Origin: Haliscomenobacter sp965225875
Lineage (GTDB): Bacteria > Bacteroidota > Bacteroidia > Chitinophagales > Saprospiraceae
Direction of reading: 5' to 3'
Assembly (NCBI RefSeq): GCF_965225875.1
Contig: NZ_CBDDBS010000003.1
Coordinates: forward strand, 1,736,001 to 1,800,000
Length of the DNA stretch: 64,000 bases
This document shows positions 57,043-64,000 of this stretch, piece by piece. A program made the translations under genes and the position numbers. The notes below the pieces were generated by a model. That model ran no database searches, was not told the DNA's origin, and worked only from the letters and a program-made list of their open reading frames with translations. Every line of letters starts with the position of its first letter. The first letter of the stretch is position 1.

Positions 57043-58444
57043 AGAATGGTCTAGAACGGGGGCGATTCTTTTAGGCATCGCTCCCGTTTTTATCACCATC
57101 GCTGTATGGCTCCTCTCCTGTCGCCATCCTTTTTTTTGGGATACCATCCAATTGGCCTCCCGTCAAGCCCAATGGTATTACGATCAGCATTTCAAATACC
57201 TGTTGTTGCCTGACGTCATTGACAGTGGGCATCCAAGCGGTTTCGGGATGTACCTGGCGCTTTGCTGGCAGGGCTTTGGACAATCGCTGCTGGTGAGTCA
57301 TTTGGCAGTCTTCCCTTTTGTCATTTTAACATTGTTGGGATTATTTCGACTGAGTAAAAATTTTGATAGTTATTTAATTTGGGTATTTCCCTTGCTGGTT
57401 GGCATCGATTCGGTATTTCTGGGTCAAATCTCACTGGTCAGTCCTGATGTAGCCTTATTTGCCTTTTTCATTTGGGGTTTGGTGGGGGTTCTGGAAAAAC
57501 GCTCTGGCTTATTATTGTTTTGTTCCATTGTTTTGGCCATCATTAGTTTGCGTGGCATGATGGCAGTATTGGCACTTTATCTTTTTCAGGTGGTAAATGG
57601 TCAAGATGGGGGCTGGCGTAGACTTGGTCATTGGTTGCGCAGCACACTTCCTTTTATCCCGGCAGGCTTATTGGCTCTGGCTTTTTTAGGGTACCATGCC
57701 TGGGCAAAATCCTGGGTTGGGTTCCATTCCGATTCCCCCTGGCGGGAGAGTTTTACGGTAGTTGGATTTAAAGGAATGCTAAAAAATGGAGTGGTATTGG
57801 CTTGGCGAATTGCCGATTACGGGCGAGTGTTTTTGGTTTTGGCAATTCTAGGTTTGGCTTTCAAACAATTAAAGACTTTAAAATCAAACACCTTTTTTCC
57901 CCTGGTTTTGATCACTTCGCTCATTCAGGTCCCGCATTTTTTGTTGTTCCAGGGGGTGAGTGCGCACCGGTATTTGTTGCCTTTTTACCTGGCTTTACAC
58001 CTGTTCTTTTGCTCATTGCTGGAACAAAGTCAAGTCAAAAGCAAAACCAAATCGATTATCCTTGGGCTTGTCCTATTTGGCCTGGCTAGTGGAAATTTTT
58101 GGATATACCCTCCAGGAATCGCTCAAGGTTGGGATAGTACACCTGCGCATTGGCCACATTTTGCTTTGCGAAAGGAAGTGATCGAGTATTTAGATCAGCA
58201 TGACATCCCATTGGATAAGGTAGGGGCGACCTTCCCGGAAATTGGGCCTTTGCATTGGCGAGATCTAAATGGCAGACAGGATGGTTTTAGCCCCTTAAAT
58301 TTGTCCCAAAATGAATATGTCTATTTCTCCAGTGTGATGAATGATTTTTCGGATGAAGACCGGAAATTGCTTTTTGAAAAATGGACTCCGGTTTTGACTT
58401 TGAAAAAAGCAGGTTTGAAGACTATTTTATTTAAAAAACCATAA
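57011..58444 (+). CDS. Polytopic membrane protein, glycosyltransferase-39-like
   Basis: This 477-residue protein has about 10 hydrophobic segments. The start at ATG 57011 (MKKVKSLLQPKEWS) lies inside the last codons of pyrG (32-bp overlap), so they are translationally linked. After the first helix, SCRHPFFWDTIQLASRQAQWYYD has the acidic residue typical of the first periplasmic loop of C-type, lipid-phosphate-sugar-using transferases, and DSGHPSGFGMYLALCWQGFG follows. A short soluble C-terminal part ends FEKWTPVLTLKKAGLKTILFKKP. The family is only loosely fixed; relatives transfer sugars from polyprenyl carriers to lipids or proteins. An alternative is a membrane protein of unknown role. Confidence 0.72.
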   Translation: MKKVKSLLQPKEWSRTGAILLGIAPVFITIAVWLLSCRHPFFWDTIQLASRQAQWYYDQHFKYLLLPDVIDSGHPSGFGMYLALCWQGFGQSLLVSHLAVFPFVILTLLGLFRLSKNFDSYLIWVFPLLVGIDSVFLGQISLVSPDVALFAFFIWGLVGVLEKRSGLLLFCSIVLAIISLRGMMAVLALYLFQVVNGQDGGWRRLGHWLRSTLPFIPAGLLALAFLGYHAWAKSWVGFHSDSPWRESFTVVGFKGMLKNGVVLAWRIADYGRVFLVLAILGLAFKQLKTLKSNTFFPLVLITSLIQVPHFLLFQGVSAHRYLLPFYLALHLFFCSLLEQSQVKSKTKSIILGLVLFGLASGNFWIYPPGIAQGWDSTPAHWPHFALRKEVIEYLDQHDIPLDKVGATFPEIGPLHWRDLNGRQDGFSPLNLSQNEYVYFSSVMNDFSDEDRKLLFEKWTPVLTLKKAGLKTILFKKP

Positions 58445-58450
58445 GCAACA

Positions 58451-58987
58451 ATGGCTTTTCGCAAAAAAAACATCCTGGAATTGGAACGCAGCAGCGTTGA
58501 AGCCTACAAAACCCAGGAAAAGACGCCCCTGATTTTGGTACTTGATAATGTCCGCTCCGCACTCAATGTTGGCTCAGCCTTTCGGACTGCGGATGGCTTT
58601 GCCTTGCAAAAAATCTACCTCTGTGGCATAACGGCCCAGCCACCCCACAAGGAAATCCTCAAAACCGCCATTGGTGCCACTGATTCCGTAGATTGGGAAT
58701 ACGTGGAAGATCCAACCGAGGCCGTGCAAAAGTTGAAAACCGAAGGTTGGCAAGTTTGGGCCGTAGAACAAGCCGAAAACAGTACTTCCTTGGAGCAGTT
58801 TCACCCCAACAAAAACAGCAAAATCGCCGTGGTGTTTGGTAATGAAGTTACCGGAGTGGCTGATGAAGTGATGGACATTGTGGATGGAGCGCTGGAAATC
58901 CCACAATTTGGCACCAAACATTCCTTAAACATCTCGGTCTGCGTGGGAATTGTGGCCTGGGATCTTTTTGTTAAGCTGCGGGTTTAA
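58451..58987 (+). CDS. SpoU/TrmH-family RNA methyltransferase
   Basis: This 178-residue protein is a trefoil-knot 2'-O-ribose methyltransferase. The three motifs are present: LVLDNVRSALNVGSAFRTADGFALQKIYLCG (motif 1), AVVFGNEVTGVADEVMDIVDGALEIPQFG (motif 2) and KHSLNISVCVGIVAWDLFV (motif 3, knot). It is a minimal form without an N-terminal substrate-binding domain, so it may modify tRNA G18-like or other positions. It starts 6 bp after the membrane protein stop and is the third gene of the pyrG transcript. Confidence 0.93.
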   Translation: MAFRKKNILELERSSVEAYKTQEKTPLILVLDNVRSALNVGSAFRTADGFALQKIYLCGITAQPPHKEILKTAIGATDSVDWEYVEDPTEAVQKLKTEGWQVWAVEQAENSTSLEQFHPNKNSKIAVVFGNEVTGVADEVMDIVDGALEIPQFGTKHSLNISVCVGIVAWDLFVKLRV

Positions 58988-59099
58988 ACTACATATTATC
59001 CGATCACCCGTACAAATACGCATATTACAAAACAGGTATTTTTGCGCATAATTTTGTTTTCACCTGATTCTATTTTTGCATAAATCAAAATAAGTTCCA

Positions 59100-61148
59100 A
59101 TGCAAAGTAGAATAACACACTGTATGATTGTGCTTTTTCTGTTGTTCGGTATTTTCGCCGGGGCACAGAACAAGAACCTTGTGAACAACCTCATTCCCAA
59201 ACCCGCAACCCCTGCCACCATCGAGGCCAACAAAAAAATCTTGAAAGAGCTCAATTTCAACGACACCCTCGATTATGTCAACGCCAAACGCTACCTGATT
59301 GCCCCGCTGCCAGGGGTGATTAAAGACAAAGATGGGAACGTGGTTTGGGACATGTCGCGTTACGATTTTTTAAACAAATACACTCCTGAAACCTGTCCAC
59401 CTGAATTGAATCCAAGTTTGATGCGCCAGGAGCAACTGAACAACTTTGCGGGTTTGTACGCGGTAGTACCCGATCACATCTACCAAATCCGAGGTTTTGA
59501 CCTCTCGGTGATGAGCCTCATCAAAGGTAAAACGGGCTGGATTGTGATGGACCCTTTGGTCACCGTCGAAACCGCCAAGGCAGGGATTGATTTAGCAAAA
59601 AAACACCTGGATCGCAATTTCCAAGTGAGTGCCATCATTTTCACCCATAGCCACATCGACCATTATGGTGGAGTGTTGGGTATAATAGAACCCAGTGACA
59701 TTGACAAAATTCCCATTTATGCCCCAGAAGGATTTTTAGAACATGCCTTCAATGAAAACATCATGGCGGGTACTGCCATGGGGCGACGCGCCAGTTACAT
59801 GTACGGCAATACTATCCTGGAGCACGATGTGCGCAGCCAGGTTGGGGCTGGATTGGGCAAAACCACGTCCGCAGGCCATAGCAGCATTGCGGTACCCACT
59901 GTTTCGATCAACGCCACGATTGAAAAACCCTACGACACCCCAATCGACGGGGTTCGGGTGCACATCTGGAATAGCCCCAATACCGAAGCGCCCACTGAAA
60001 TGATGTTCTATTTCCCGGATTTTAAGGCTTTTTGTTCAGCCGAAGAAGTGACTCAAACCATGCACAATACTTATTCCCTGCGGGGCACCATGGTGCGTGA
60101 TCCGCTGGCCTGGAGCCAATACATCGATCAGGCCTTGATCAGATATGGAAATGAGGTAGACGTGATTTTTGCCAGCCACCACTGGCCAACCTGGGGCAAC
60201 AAAGTAGTAGTCAATTTATTAAAAAAACAACGGGATTTGTACAAATACATCAACGACCAAACCCTCCGCATGACCAACCAGGGATACACCATGATCGAAA
60301 TTGGGGAACAGGTTAAATTGCCCAACACCCTGAGCCAGTTGTTTCCCAACCGGGGGTATTACGGCACCCTCAACCACAATGTGAAAGCAACTTATCAGCG
60401 GTACATTGGCTGGTTTGATGGCAATCCCGCCAACCTCCACTCCTTGCCCCCCACCGAAGCGGGGAAAAAATATGTCCAGTTTATGGGCGGGCCAGAGAAA
60501 GTGCTAAAAATGGCCAAGGCCTCTTACGACACGGGAGAGTTTCGTTGGGTAGGCATGGTTTTGAATCATCTGGTGTTTGCCGAACCGAATAATATGCCCG
60601 CCCGGCATTTGTTGGCCGATGCCTACGAACAAATGGGGTATCAAGCGGAGTCAGGCCCCTGGCGCAATTTCTACCTTACTGGTGCGCGTGAGCTTAGGGA
60701 TACCGCCAGGCTACGCCTTTTTGCCCAAAAGAACAACCCTGAACCCAATCGGGACGACCTGGATAACATGGATGCTTCAGAGTACTTCCAATATTTGGCG
60801 ATCCACTTGAATGGTTTAAAAGTAGAAGGAAAAGAGTTCACCTTTAACCTGATTATGGAGGAAAAGGATGGATCCAGTACGATCTGTTTGTTAAAAGTCG
60901 AAAACTCGGTATTGCGGGCTTATCCCACGGTGTTTGGCGGGTCAAAATACCCGATTGTTACCCTTACCCGTAGTGTGATGAACGACATAATGATCAAAGG
61001 AGGAAAAGGAGCAGTGGAATCTTTCGATAAAGCAATAATAGCTCAGAAAGCTACGCTGTGTGGTAGCGCAAAGGATCGTTTGGATTGGACGGAGTTATTG
61101 CTGGCGCTGGATTCCTTTCCGTTCTGGTTCAATATTGTGGAGCCGTAA
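59100..61148 (+). CDS. Alkylsulfatase-like metallo-beta-lactamase protein (SdsA1/YjcS type), exported
   Basis: This 682-residue protein has a signal peptide (MIVLFLLFGIFAGAQ). The metallo-beta-lactamase fold carries the HxHxDH motif FTHSHIDHYGG (H183, H185, D187, H188), then AEEVTQTMHNTYSLRG and FASHHWPTWG for further metal ligands. A helical dimerisation region (YKYINDQTLRMTNQGYT) and a C-terminal SCP2-like lipid-binding part (about 560-682) complete the SdsA1-like architecture. Such enzymes release sulfate from long-chain alkyl sulfates as carbon or sulfur source. TAATTTTG (59049-59056) and TATTTTTG (59071-59078) -7-like elements lie upstream without a good -33. Monocistronic. Confidence 0.93.
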   Translation: MQSRITHCMIVLFLLFGIFAGAQNKNLVNNLIPKPATPATIEANKKILKELNFNDTLDYVNAKRYLIAPLPGVIKDKDGNVVWDMSRYDFLNKYTPETCPPELNPSLMRQEQLNNFAGLYAVVPDHIYQIRGFDLSVMSLIKGKTGWIVMDPLVTVETAKAGIDLAKKHLDRNFQVSAIIFTHSHIDHYGGVLGIIEPSDIDKIPIYAPEGFLEHAFNENIMAGTAMGRRASYMYGNTILEHDVRSQVGAGLGKTTSAGHSSIAVPTVSINATIEKPYDTPIDGVRVHIWNSPNTEAPTEMMFYFPDFKAFCSAEEVTQTMHNTYSLRGTMVRDPLAWSQYIDQALIRYGNEVDVIFASHHWPTWGNKVVVNLLKKQRDLYKYINDQTLRMTNQGYTMIEIGEQVKLPNTLSQLFPNRGYYGTLNHNVKATYQRYIGWFDGNPANLHSLPPTEAGKKYVQFMGGPEKVLKMAKASYDTGEFRWVGMVLNHLVFAEPNNMPARHLLADAYEQMGYQAESGPWRNFYLTGARELRDTARLRLFAQKNNPEPNRDDLDNMDASEYFQYLAIHLNGLKVEGKEFTFNLIMEEKDGSSTICLLKVENSVLRAYPTVFGGSKYPIVTLTRSVMNDIMIKGGKGAVESFDKAIIAQKATLCGSAKDRLDWTELLLALDSFPFWFNIVEP

Positions 61149-61174
61149 GCGCTTGTCTAAAGCTACATTAATCC

Positions 61175-61221
61175 TGGTGTTGAGGCTGTTCATGGAGCAC
61201 CCTCAACACCAATCTTGGTGC
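61175..61221. terminator. Two-way terminator between convergent genes
   Basis: TGGTGTTGAGG (61175-61185) pairs perfectly with CCTCAACACCA (61201-61211). The right arm also starts a second hairpin, CACCA-atct-TGGTG (61208-61221). The two structures exclude each other, and each suits one reading direction. Confidence 0.75.
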
Positions 61222-61222
61222 C

Positions 61223-61513
61223 CTATTTCACAAACACCTCCTCCAAATATTCCTCTCCCAAATCCTGATTGATCATCTTGCGGATTTTTTCCCGTCCATA
61301 AAACAACTCTTGCCGTAAGGAAGGGGAATCGATCATCAGGTACATTTTTTTACGGATAACCCGAATCTGGGTAGTATGCTGGGCAATGGATGGCCCCATC
61401 AAACGCGCCCAGGCAGCCTTGATCTGGGACTCGCTGATGCCTTGTTTGAGGCGGTACTGGTTAACCATCTCCAGGAGTACATCCTTCAGGGATTTTTCAT
61501 CGTATTTGGCCAT
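61223..61513 (-). CDS. DUF721 / DciA-like protein
   Basis: This 96-residue protein has the DUF721 pattern: LKDVLLEMVNQYRLKQGISESQIKAAWARLMGPSIAQHTTQIRVIRKKMYLMIDSPSLRQELFYGREKIRKMINQDLGEEYLEEVF. Members of the DciA group load or assist the replicative helicase DnaB in bacteria lacking DnaC; the short Bacteroidota form has only the KH-like domain. ATG 61513 (MAKYDEKSL) is preferred over 61597. It diverges from the esterase gene, with 83 bp between starts. No recF, gyrB or dnaN neighbour is present. Confidence 0.88.
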   Translation of the reverse strand: MAKYDEKSLKDVLLEMVNQYRLKQGISESQIKAAWARLMGPSIAQHTTQIRVIRKKMYLMIDSPSLRQELFYGREKIRKMINQDLGEEYLEEVFVK

Positions 61514-61596
61514 GAGGCGAAGGTAGAAGTTTTTTGTGTTTTGGTCAAGCCGATGTTTGTATCTTTGCACCATCCTACACCAACCCGACCACCGCA

Positions 61597-62463
61597 ATGA
61601 ACACCCTTTTACTCATCATTTTAAGCACCATAAGCAGCCTCAGCATGCGTAACAAAAAGGCTTTTGCCCAAAGTTTGTCCATACCCCACCACTTTCAGGA
61701 AAGCACTGCTGCCCCGAATGTAAAAATTATGGCAACAGATTTTGAGATACCCCAGCTCAAGCGCAAACGCCGCATCTGGGTGTATTTGCCTTTGGATTAC
61801 GACAAAAGCCAAAAGCGCTATCCGGTTTTGTACATGCAGGACGGGCAAAATTTGTTTGATGCCAAAACCAGTTTTGCCGGAGAATGGCGCATCGACGAAA
61901 CCCTTAACCACCTGGATAGCACCCTCAAACGCAGTTGCATCGTCATCGGCATCGACAATGGTGCCGAAAAACGCATGACCGAATACGCACCCTGGGACCA
62001 CCCGCGTTTCGGCAAGGGTGAAGGAGTGGCGTATACCAAATTTATGGTTGAAACCCTCAAACCCTACGTCGATCAGCACTTCCGCACCCTCAAAGGACCA
62101 GAATCTACTGCCGTAATTGGGTCTTCGATGGGGGGCTTGATTGCTTTTTATGCTGCTTTGGAGTACCCACAGGTCTTTGGTCGCGCAGGCGTTTTTTCAC
62201 CTTCCTTTTGGCATTCCGAAGCGGCTTTTGAGCTGGCTAAAAAGAAGGGTCCGCTGGCTAAAAAACTCAAAATTTACTTGTTTACGGGCGCTTTGGAAGG
62301 CCAGGTCGAAATGGTTGAGCCCATGCAACGGATGGCCAAGGTGCTCAAAGAGGCCGGTTTTAACAAACGCCGCCTGTACACTGCCATCCCCAAAGACGGC
62401 AAGCACAATGAAGCTTTTTGGGCCAGTGAATTTGCGGGAGCATTCACCTGGTTGATGCGTTAG
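61597..62463 (+). CDS. Exported alpha/beta-hydrolase, esterase D / enterochelin-esterase-like
   Basis: This 288-residue protein has a signal peptide (MNTLLLIILSTISSLSMRNKKAFAQ). The hydrolase fold shows RRIWVYLPLDYDKSQKRYPVLYMQDGQNLFD, the nucleophile S177 in VIGSSMGGLIAFYAAL and the catalytic histidine H270 in DGKHNEAFW; the acid lies in the intervening segment after YLFTGALEGQ. It is about the size of IroE or feruloyl-esterase-like enzymes. The substrate could be an ester or a siderophore, and the sequence does not decide. ATG 61597 is chosen because it starts the signal; the frame extends upstream to 61534. It is convergent with the response regulator gene, 7 bp away. Confidence 0.88.
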   Translation: MNTLLLIILSTISSLSMRNKKAFAQSLSIPHHFQESTAAPNVKIMATDFEIPQLKRKRRIWVYLPLDYDKSQKRYPVLYMQDGQNLFDAKTSFAGEWRIDETLNHLDSTLKRSCIVIGIDNGAEKRMTEYAPWDHPRFGKGEGVAYTKFMVETLKPYVDQHFRTLKGPESTAVIGSSMGGLIAFYAALEYPQVFGRAGVFSPSFWHSEAAFELAKKKGPLAKKLKIYLFTGALEGQVEMVEPMQRMAKVLKEAGFNKRRLYTAIPKDGKHNEAFWASEFAGAFTWLMR

Positions 62464-62470
62464 TACTAGT

Positions 62471-63094
62471 TTAAAGGGCGATCAAGCCATGCTCGATTCC
62501 CAACTTAACCAGCGCTGCGGTATTTTTTACCGTGAATTTAGCCAGCAGATTTTTTCGATGGCTGTCTACGGTCAAAGGGCTGATGTACAATTGATCTGCA
62601 ATTTCCTTGTTGGTCAAACCCTCGGAAATCAATACCAAAATCTCCTTTTCCCGGCTGGTCAAGATGGGCACCTGGGACAATGATCCTTGGGTAGTGATGG
62701 CCGTTGCCGCCTCCATGCTGAAGTACATGCGGCCTCCGGCCACTTGCCGAATGGCTTCGATAAGCTCTTCTTTGTCTACATTTTTCAAAACATACCCCGA
62801 GGCTCCTTTTTCCATCAAACGGGTGATGTAGCTGCGCTCTTTGAAGGTGCTGATGCCCAAAACTTTAACGGCTGGGAATTCTTTTTTGATTCGTTCACAC
62901 AATTCGATGCCATTCAAATCAGGCAAATTGATGTCGAGTAAAACAACATCTGGTAAAGCTTGCCGAAACATTTCCAGAGCCTCCAAGGCGAAGTTGGCGC
63001 TGCCCACCACCGGGTAATTTTCCTCACCCTGCAACAAACCTTTGATGCCCGCCACCACCATGGGATGATCATCAACGATAAAAACCTTAATCAT
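62471..63094 (-). CDS. NarL/FixJ-type response regulator
   Basis: This 207-residue protein has a receiver domain with VDDH (D8, D9), phospho-acceptor D54 in LLDINLPDLNG, the Ser in GISTFKER and K in GYVLKNVDKEEL. The LuxR-type DNA-binding domain follows: LTSREKEILVLISEGLTNKEIADQLYISPLTVDSHRKNLLAKFTVKNTAALVKLGIEHGLI. It lies 26 bp after the kinase gene on the same strand and would be its partner. It resembles the other regulator in the window in layout, but the two differ widely in sequence. Target genes unknown. Confidence 0.95.
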   Translation of the reverse strand: MIKVFIVDDHPMVVAGIKGLLQGEENYPVVGSANFALEALEMFRQALPDVVLLDINLPDLNGIELCERIKKEFPAVKVLGISTFKERSYITRLMEKGASGYVLKNVDKEELIEAIRQVAGGRMYFSMEAATAITTQGSLSQVPILTSREKEILVLISEGLTNKEIADQLYISPLTVDSHRKNLLAKFTVKNTAALVKLGIEHGLIAL

Positions 63095-63120
63095 TGGATC
63101 TGTATTTAATGGTTAACAAA

Positions 63121-64000
63121 TCAATTCAACACAAAATCAATATTGATGGAAGTCCCTTGGCCGGGTTTGGAACGAATGTCCAATTGCCCGTTGAGGTAAT
63201 CTACCCGTGAGCGGATGTTAGTCCAACCAATCCCCTGGGCTTTATCCAACGTGTCGCCAGGTATACCTACACCATTGTCCTCCACCGTGAGGCTGAAGCG
63301 CTGCCCGTCGCGCAACAATTGCAACAAGACCATACTGGCTTTAGCGTGTTTGACCACATTGTTCAATAACTCCTGCACAATCCGAAACACGATGACCTCC
63401 TGCCCTTCGGGTATGCGCTGCTCAATGCCAAAAGTTTGGTACTGGATTTGCATTTGGGTGCTGTTGCTCAGGTAATCGCAAAAGTCCTGGAGCGCATCTT
63501 TTAATCCAAACTTCAGGAGTGCTTCAGGCATCAGGTTGCGGGCCAGGCGCCGCATTTCGTTGATGGATTGATCCATGGATTCGATGGTGCGGCCAATAGA
63601 TTTACTGCTCTGTTCGGACATCTCCGGGTTGCTTTTGATTACCACCAGCGACTGCTTGATGCCCGATAACATTCCACCTAAACCATCGTGCAAATCGCGC
63701 GACAAACGCCGCCGTTCTTCTTCCTGGCCTTTGAGCATGGCATCCGCCGCCAGCAATTGTTTCTCTTGTTCCAGTTCTTTGATTTTTTGTTCTTGCAACA
63801 ACAGGGCTTGCTCGGCCAGTTTTTTGCGGTTGTGTTGGTTGCGCCAAGCCAGCCAACCTACAATCCCAATCAGGATGGCAAAAATAAAGGCCCCGAGCGC
63901 CAATCGACGTTGATTCTCTTGCATTTGGGTCAATTGGACAATGCGCAATTCTTTTTCTTTCGTCTCGTATTTGGTTTCCAAATCCTGGAGTACCCGGATG
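63121..64000 (-). CDS. Sensor histidine kinase, HisKA_3 type (5' end outside window)
   Basis: The frame is open to the window edge, so about 293 C-terminal residues are visible; the TTG-initiated start at 63981 is internal. Seen: a coiled stretch (LETKYETKEKELRIVQLTQMQENQRRL), one membrane helix (LALGAFIFAILIGIVGWLAW), a second coiled coil (LAEQALLLQEQKIKELEQEKQLLAADAMLKG), the phospho-accepting H in RRLSRDLHDGLGGMLSG, the N box QELLNNVVKHAKAS, and GVGIP with GIGWTNIRSRV. The coil before the membrane helix, with ETKYETKEKE, commonly follows tetratricopeptide repeats in Bacteroidota kinases, so the missing part is probably a periplasmic TPR sensor. The regulator gene follows 26 bp downstream. 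Confidence 0.92.
   Translation of the reverse strand, partial: IRVLQDLETKYETKEKELRIVQLTQMQENQRRLALGAFIFAILIGIVGWLAWRNQHNRKKLAEQALLLQEQKIKELEQEKQLLAADAMLKGQEEERRRLSRDLHDGLGGMLSGIKQSLVVIKSNPEMSEQSSKSIGRTIESMDQSINEMRRLARNLMPEALLKFGLKDALQDFCDYLSNSTQMQIQYQTFGIEQRIPEGQEVIVFRIVQELLNNVVKHAKASMVLLQLLRDGQRFSLTVEDNGVGIPGDTLDKAQGIGWTNIRSRVDYLNGQLDIRSKPGQGTSINIDFVLN

Noticed and set aside
61534..61596. Upstream extension of the esterase gene
   Set aside because: The extra codons do not look like signal peptide; ATG 61597 begins a proper one and clears the divergent DUF721 gene.
63979..63981. TTG at 63981 as the kinase start
   Set aside because: The frame stays open to the window edge and the coiled coil continues upstream; the protein is cut by the window.

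Overview
The window is chromosomal DNA from a member of the Bacteroidota, most likely the Saprospiria (a Haliscomenobacter- or Lewinella-like genome; this rank is a guess from gene style, not a search). The signs are type IX secretion (T9SS) C-terminal sorting domains, a TonB-dependent receptor with a CarboxypepD_reg-like N-terminus, a propeller-type hybrid sensor kinase, several promoters of the Bacteroidota form TTG-N18..21-TAnnTTTG, and a general lack of Shine-Dalgarno sequences. Gene density is high. No insertion sequence, prophage, CRISPR array or rRNA operon was seen.

Layout. 1-1802: end of an ABC-2-like permease, a YtrA-type GntR regulator and a GIN-domain (DUF2807) protein in an overlapping operon. 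1888-4320: a divergent endonuclease V and a GH20 hexosaminidase lipoprotein. 4448-12331: a five-gene operon that I read as a MoxR-vWA-beta-propeller ternary system (MoxR AAA+ ATPase, vWA/propeller protein, TPR/propeller protein and two small bpX-like proteins) with its own promoter; this is the most unusual locus. 12352-15059: a small unknown gene, the methionine-salvage genes mtnC, mtnD and mtnB, and tRNA-Arg(CCG). 15168-29400: a mostly housekeeping run (PPP phosphatase, pgi, yggS, B12-binding radical SAM protein, rlpA, LysE exporter, mnmA, rimM, S9 peptidase, rarA). 29816-35906: a surface-type orphan, two Rieske proteins, a 5'-nucleotidase-like phosphoesterase with ruvB, and icd. 36011-42410: a T9SS-secreted PA-domain protein and a propeller sensor kinase with its response regulator. 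42616-48606: a FabH-like ketosynthase, a bacterial dynamin-like GTPase, a beta-barrel-like protein, an AraC regulator and an aldo/keto reductase. 48701-55033: a T9SS cargo made of two nearly identical 508-residue modules, next to a TonB-dependent receptor. 55399-64000: pyrG, a polytopic glycosyltransferase-like protein, a TrmH-family methyltransferase, an alkylsulfatase-like metallo-beta-lactamase protein, a DUF721/DciA-like protein, an esterase, and a second sensor kinase/response regulator pair cut by the window edge.

The intergenic DNA is unusually structured. At least six spacers hold palindromes of about 45-115 bp built from CCTAAGGTG-like units, mostly between convergent genes. Other spacers hold palindromes whose arms are short tandem words specific to that locus (CACAAAG, GTTGAGA, GATGAAT, GAAAAGTG). 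A 116-bp fold-back element occurs twice (about 96% identical), both times between divergent genes, and a shrunken relative lies in the yggS leader. A GTAGAGACGCA family and two palindromes sharing a core around CTTAGACAAGATTAT complete the set.
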